From NCBI GenBank assembly GCA_045648765.1, contig JAZROQ010000072.1, forward strand, positions 1-13,452: a stretch of 13,452 nucleotides of DNA, in the 5' to 3' direction. Source of the stretch: RGIG3009 sp045648765 (GTDB lineage Bacteria; Bacillota; Clostridia; Oscillospirales; Acutalibacteraceae). The notes beneath the pieces were generated by a model. That model made no database searches, was not told the origin of the DNA, and was given only the letters and a program-made list of their open reading frames with translations. Positions 12,332 to 13,452 of the stretch are shown here, one piece after another. Position numbers and translations under genes: made by a program. The number at the start of each line of letters is the position of its first letter. Position 1 is the first letter of the stretch.

Positions 12332-12949
12332 ATGAAAAACATTTCAACAAAAATAATATGCGGGATTACCGCTGCCATTACGTTTTTTTGGGGCGTTTTG
12401 AGCATGGCGCTTAACGGTGCTTCCAAAGCAGAAGCAACGGGCTCTTTAAAAATAGTGGTTTGGTATATGGTGTTGCAAAGCCTTTTGTTTGTATTACTTT
12501 CGGTAGCTGCCATACTGCGCATAACGGCAAACAAAAAGACAGTGACCGTACAAAAGGGCGTGTATGCGGTAACTACGGTAATTGCCGCTTTGTACAGCCT
12601 TTTGTTGGCCATTAACATAGCACCGCAAATTTCTTCATTGTTTACGGCAACGTTTTGGAAACAAAGCGGTGCGGTTATGGCGTTGGCCGAACCGCTGTTG
12701 TATTTGATACAAGGTATTCTGCTTGCCGTGTTGTCGGCAGATATGTTACGCGGCAAACTTACTCGCCGTGGTGAACTGACGCGCATAGCAACCGGATGTG
12801 TTATTTTGTCGCTGATTCCCTATGCCGTTCAGTTTTTCGGTGTCGGCTTGCAGTTGGTACTGACAGTAGGTGCCGGGCTGGTTTTGGCAGTGCTGACAGT
12901 TTGCCAAGCGGGTGTGGTATATGCAGCGTTTGTGCCGATAGAAGAATAA
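12332..12949 (+). CDS. Polytopic membrane protein of unknown function
   Basis: This 205-residue hydrophobic protein has about six predicted membrane helices: about 6-28, 41-63, 76-96, 113-137, 151-171 and 173-200. Short basic loops (ITANKKTVTVQK; MLRGKLTRRGELTR) suggest cytoplasmic positions by the positive-inside rule. No catalytic motif, nucleotide-binding site or transporter signature is visible, and I recognise no family. The ATG has GGAAG about 7 bases upstream and a clear promoter at 12269-12297. A strong terminator follows the stop, so it is a single-gene unit. It could be a small integral membrane protein of any kind; no function is proposed. Confidence 0.8.
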   Translation: MKNISTKIICGITAAITFFWGVLSMALNGASKAEATGSLKIVVWYMVLQSLLFVLLSVAAILRITANKKTVTVQKGVYAVTTVIAALYSLLLAINIAPQISSLFTATFWKQSGAVMALAEPLLYLIQGILLAVLSADMLRGKLTRRGELTRIATGCVILSLIPYAVQFFGVGLQLVLTVGAGLVLAVLTVCQAGVVYAAFVPIEE

Positions 12950-12954
12950 TAATT

Positions 12955-12992
12955 AAACCCCTCGTTGATGACATTCATCAACGAGGGGTTTT
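12955..12992. terminator. Bidirectional Rho-independent terminator
   Basis: The arms AAACCCCTCGTTGATGA (12955-12971) and TCATCAACGAGGGGTTT (12975-12991) form a perfect 17-pair stem with a three-base loop. T-runs occur on both outgoing strands. It lies between two convergent genes and would serve both. It abuts the stop codon of the gene to the right at 12995. Confidence 0.93.
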
Positions 12993-12994
12993 GG

Positions 12995-13452
12995 TTAGTC
13001 TTGAACAAAGCGCCGTGCCATAACAAACCGTTGTGCCCAATACGAAACATCGAGCCGTTGTTCTTTGGTGGGGCTTTCGGGGTTGTTGCAAGAGATAAAA
13101 CGGTTGTTACCAATGTAAATGCCCGCGAACCCAACTTCTTCGCCGATTTCGTTGCAGAAAAGCAAAATGTCACCGGGCTGGATTTCGTCGGGGTATACCT
13201 CTTTGCCGTATCCCGTCATATTTTTGGCATACCGCGGCACGGTGAATCCGTTTTGGCGGTAACAATAGACCACAAAACCGGGGTTGTCAAAAGAAGTGGG
13301 GCCGCTTTTGCCGATTTCGTATGGTGCGCCGACAAGGCTTATTGCCAAAGCGGCAATGGCGTCGCCTGTTACGGAATTGCCGGTATCGGTGCTGACCCCC
13401 GGCACAATCATGGTGTCAGGTCCGGTGGGTTTTCCCATAACGGTGGTGGTTG
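12995..13452 (-). CDS. NlpC/P60-fold protein, C-terminal part, catalytic residues replaced (5' end beyond the window)
   Basis: The visible part ends with an NlpC/P60 cell-wall hydrolase-type domain. In numbering from the Met at 13438, ALAISLVGAPYEIG (30-43), FDNPGFVVYCYRQNGFTVPR (50-69), IQPGDILLF (86-94) and AGIYIGNNRFI (105-115) follow the family order. The usual catalytic positions do not fit. The FDCSG Cys is Asn52 with Pro53 after it, the His of HVGIY is Phe104, and the His of FIHA is Ser116. The reading frame stays open to the window edge through codons for Thr-Thr-Thr-Val, with no ribosome binding site before the Met at 13438, so the true start is outside. The Thr/Pro/Gly-rich segment before the domain looks like a linker. 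It may be a wall-binding pseudo-enzyme; Cys59 or Cys117 might act instead, which is less likely. Confidence 0.85.
   Translation of the reverse strand, partial: TTTVMGKPTGPDTMIVPGVSTDTGNSVTGDAIAALAISLVGAPYEIGKSGPTSFDNPGFVVYCYRQNGFTVPRYAKNMTGYGKEVYPDEIQPGDILLFCNEIGEEVGFAGIYIGNNRFISCNNPESPTKEQRLDVSYWAQRFVMARRFVQD

Noticed and set aside
1..13452. CRISPR arrays, tRNA/rRNA genes, insertion sequences, prophage genes
   Set aside because: I looked on both strands for regularly spaced repeats, cloverleaf or rRNA-like segments and transposase motifs and saw none. The repeats present are the BMC-H paralogues and short inverted repeats.

Overview
The window reads as part of the chromosome of a spore-forming Clostridia-type Firmicute. 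The evidence is the germination protease gene next to spoIIP, the AG-rich Shine-Dalgarno sequences, the AT-rich spacers and sigma-A-like promoters with 17-base spacers. No species can be named from the sequence alone.

Positions 57-9326 (all minus strand) form one long operon for a bacterial microcompartment (BMC). It is read from a strong promoter at about 9380-9408 towards position 1. The order of transcription is: class II sugar-phosphate aldolase; GlcG/HbpS-type protein; Zn alcohol dehydrogenase; five BMC-H shell proteins; a large intergenic hairpin; BMC-P vertex protein; PduS-like flavin/Fe-S protein; PduT-like BMC-T; DeoR-type regulator; PduP-like CoA-acylating aldehyde dehydrogenase; PduL phosphotransacylase. 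Many neighbours overlap or abut (ATGA and TAATG junctions), so coupled translation is likely. The best functional reading is a fucose/rhamnose-type compartment. The aldolase would split fuculose-1-P or rhamnulose-1-P into DHAP and L-lactaldehyde. The alcohol and aldehyde dehydrogenases and PduL would then process the aldehyde inside the shell, recycling NAD and CoA and yielding an acyl-phosphate. No diol dehydratase, B12-dependent or glycyl-radical, is in the window. Either it lies beyond the left edge, where no operon terminator is visible, or lactaldehyde is oxidised directly to lactyl-CoA and lactyl-phosphate. Five cargo proteins carry similar short amphipathic helices that look like encapsulation peptides.

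Positions 9327-9618 hold the BMC promoter with an AT-rich upstream region, two inverted repeats that could be operators, and the rpsT terminator. rpsT (S20) is on the minus strand and diverges from gpr, spoIIP and a small membrane-protein gene on the plus strand. From established knowledge, rpsT/gpr/spoIIP is also a gene neighbourhood in Bacillus, so the BMC operon lies beside a conserved sporulation block. Candidate sigma-G and sigma-E promoters precede gpr and spoIIP.

Positions 12269-12992 hold a polytopic membrane protein of unknown function with its own promoter and a bidirectional terminator. The right edge carries the 3' part of a convergent gene for an NlpC/P60-fold protein in which the usual catalytic Cys and His positions are replaced.

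The observations most worth following up are: the BMC-H gene with two well-supported starts; the Cys-rich segment of the aldolase just before its encapsulation peptide; the hairpin separating the hexamer genes from the vertex gene; mosaic similarity among three BMC-H paralogues; and the NlpC/P60 domain lacking its usual catalytic residues.
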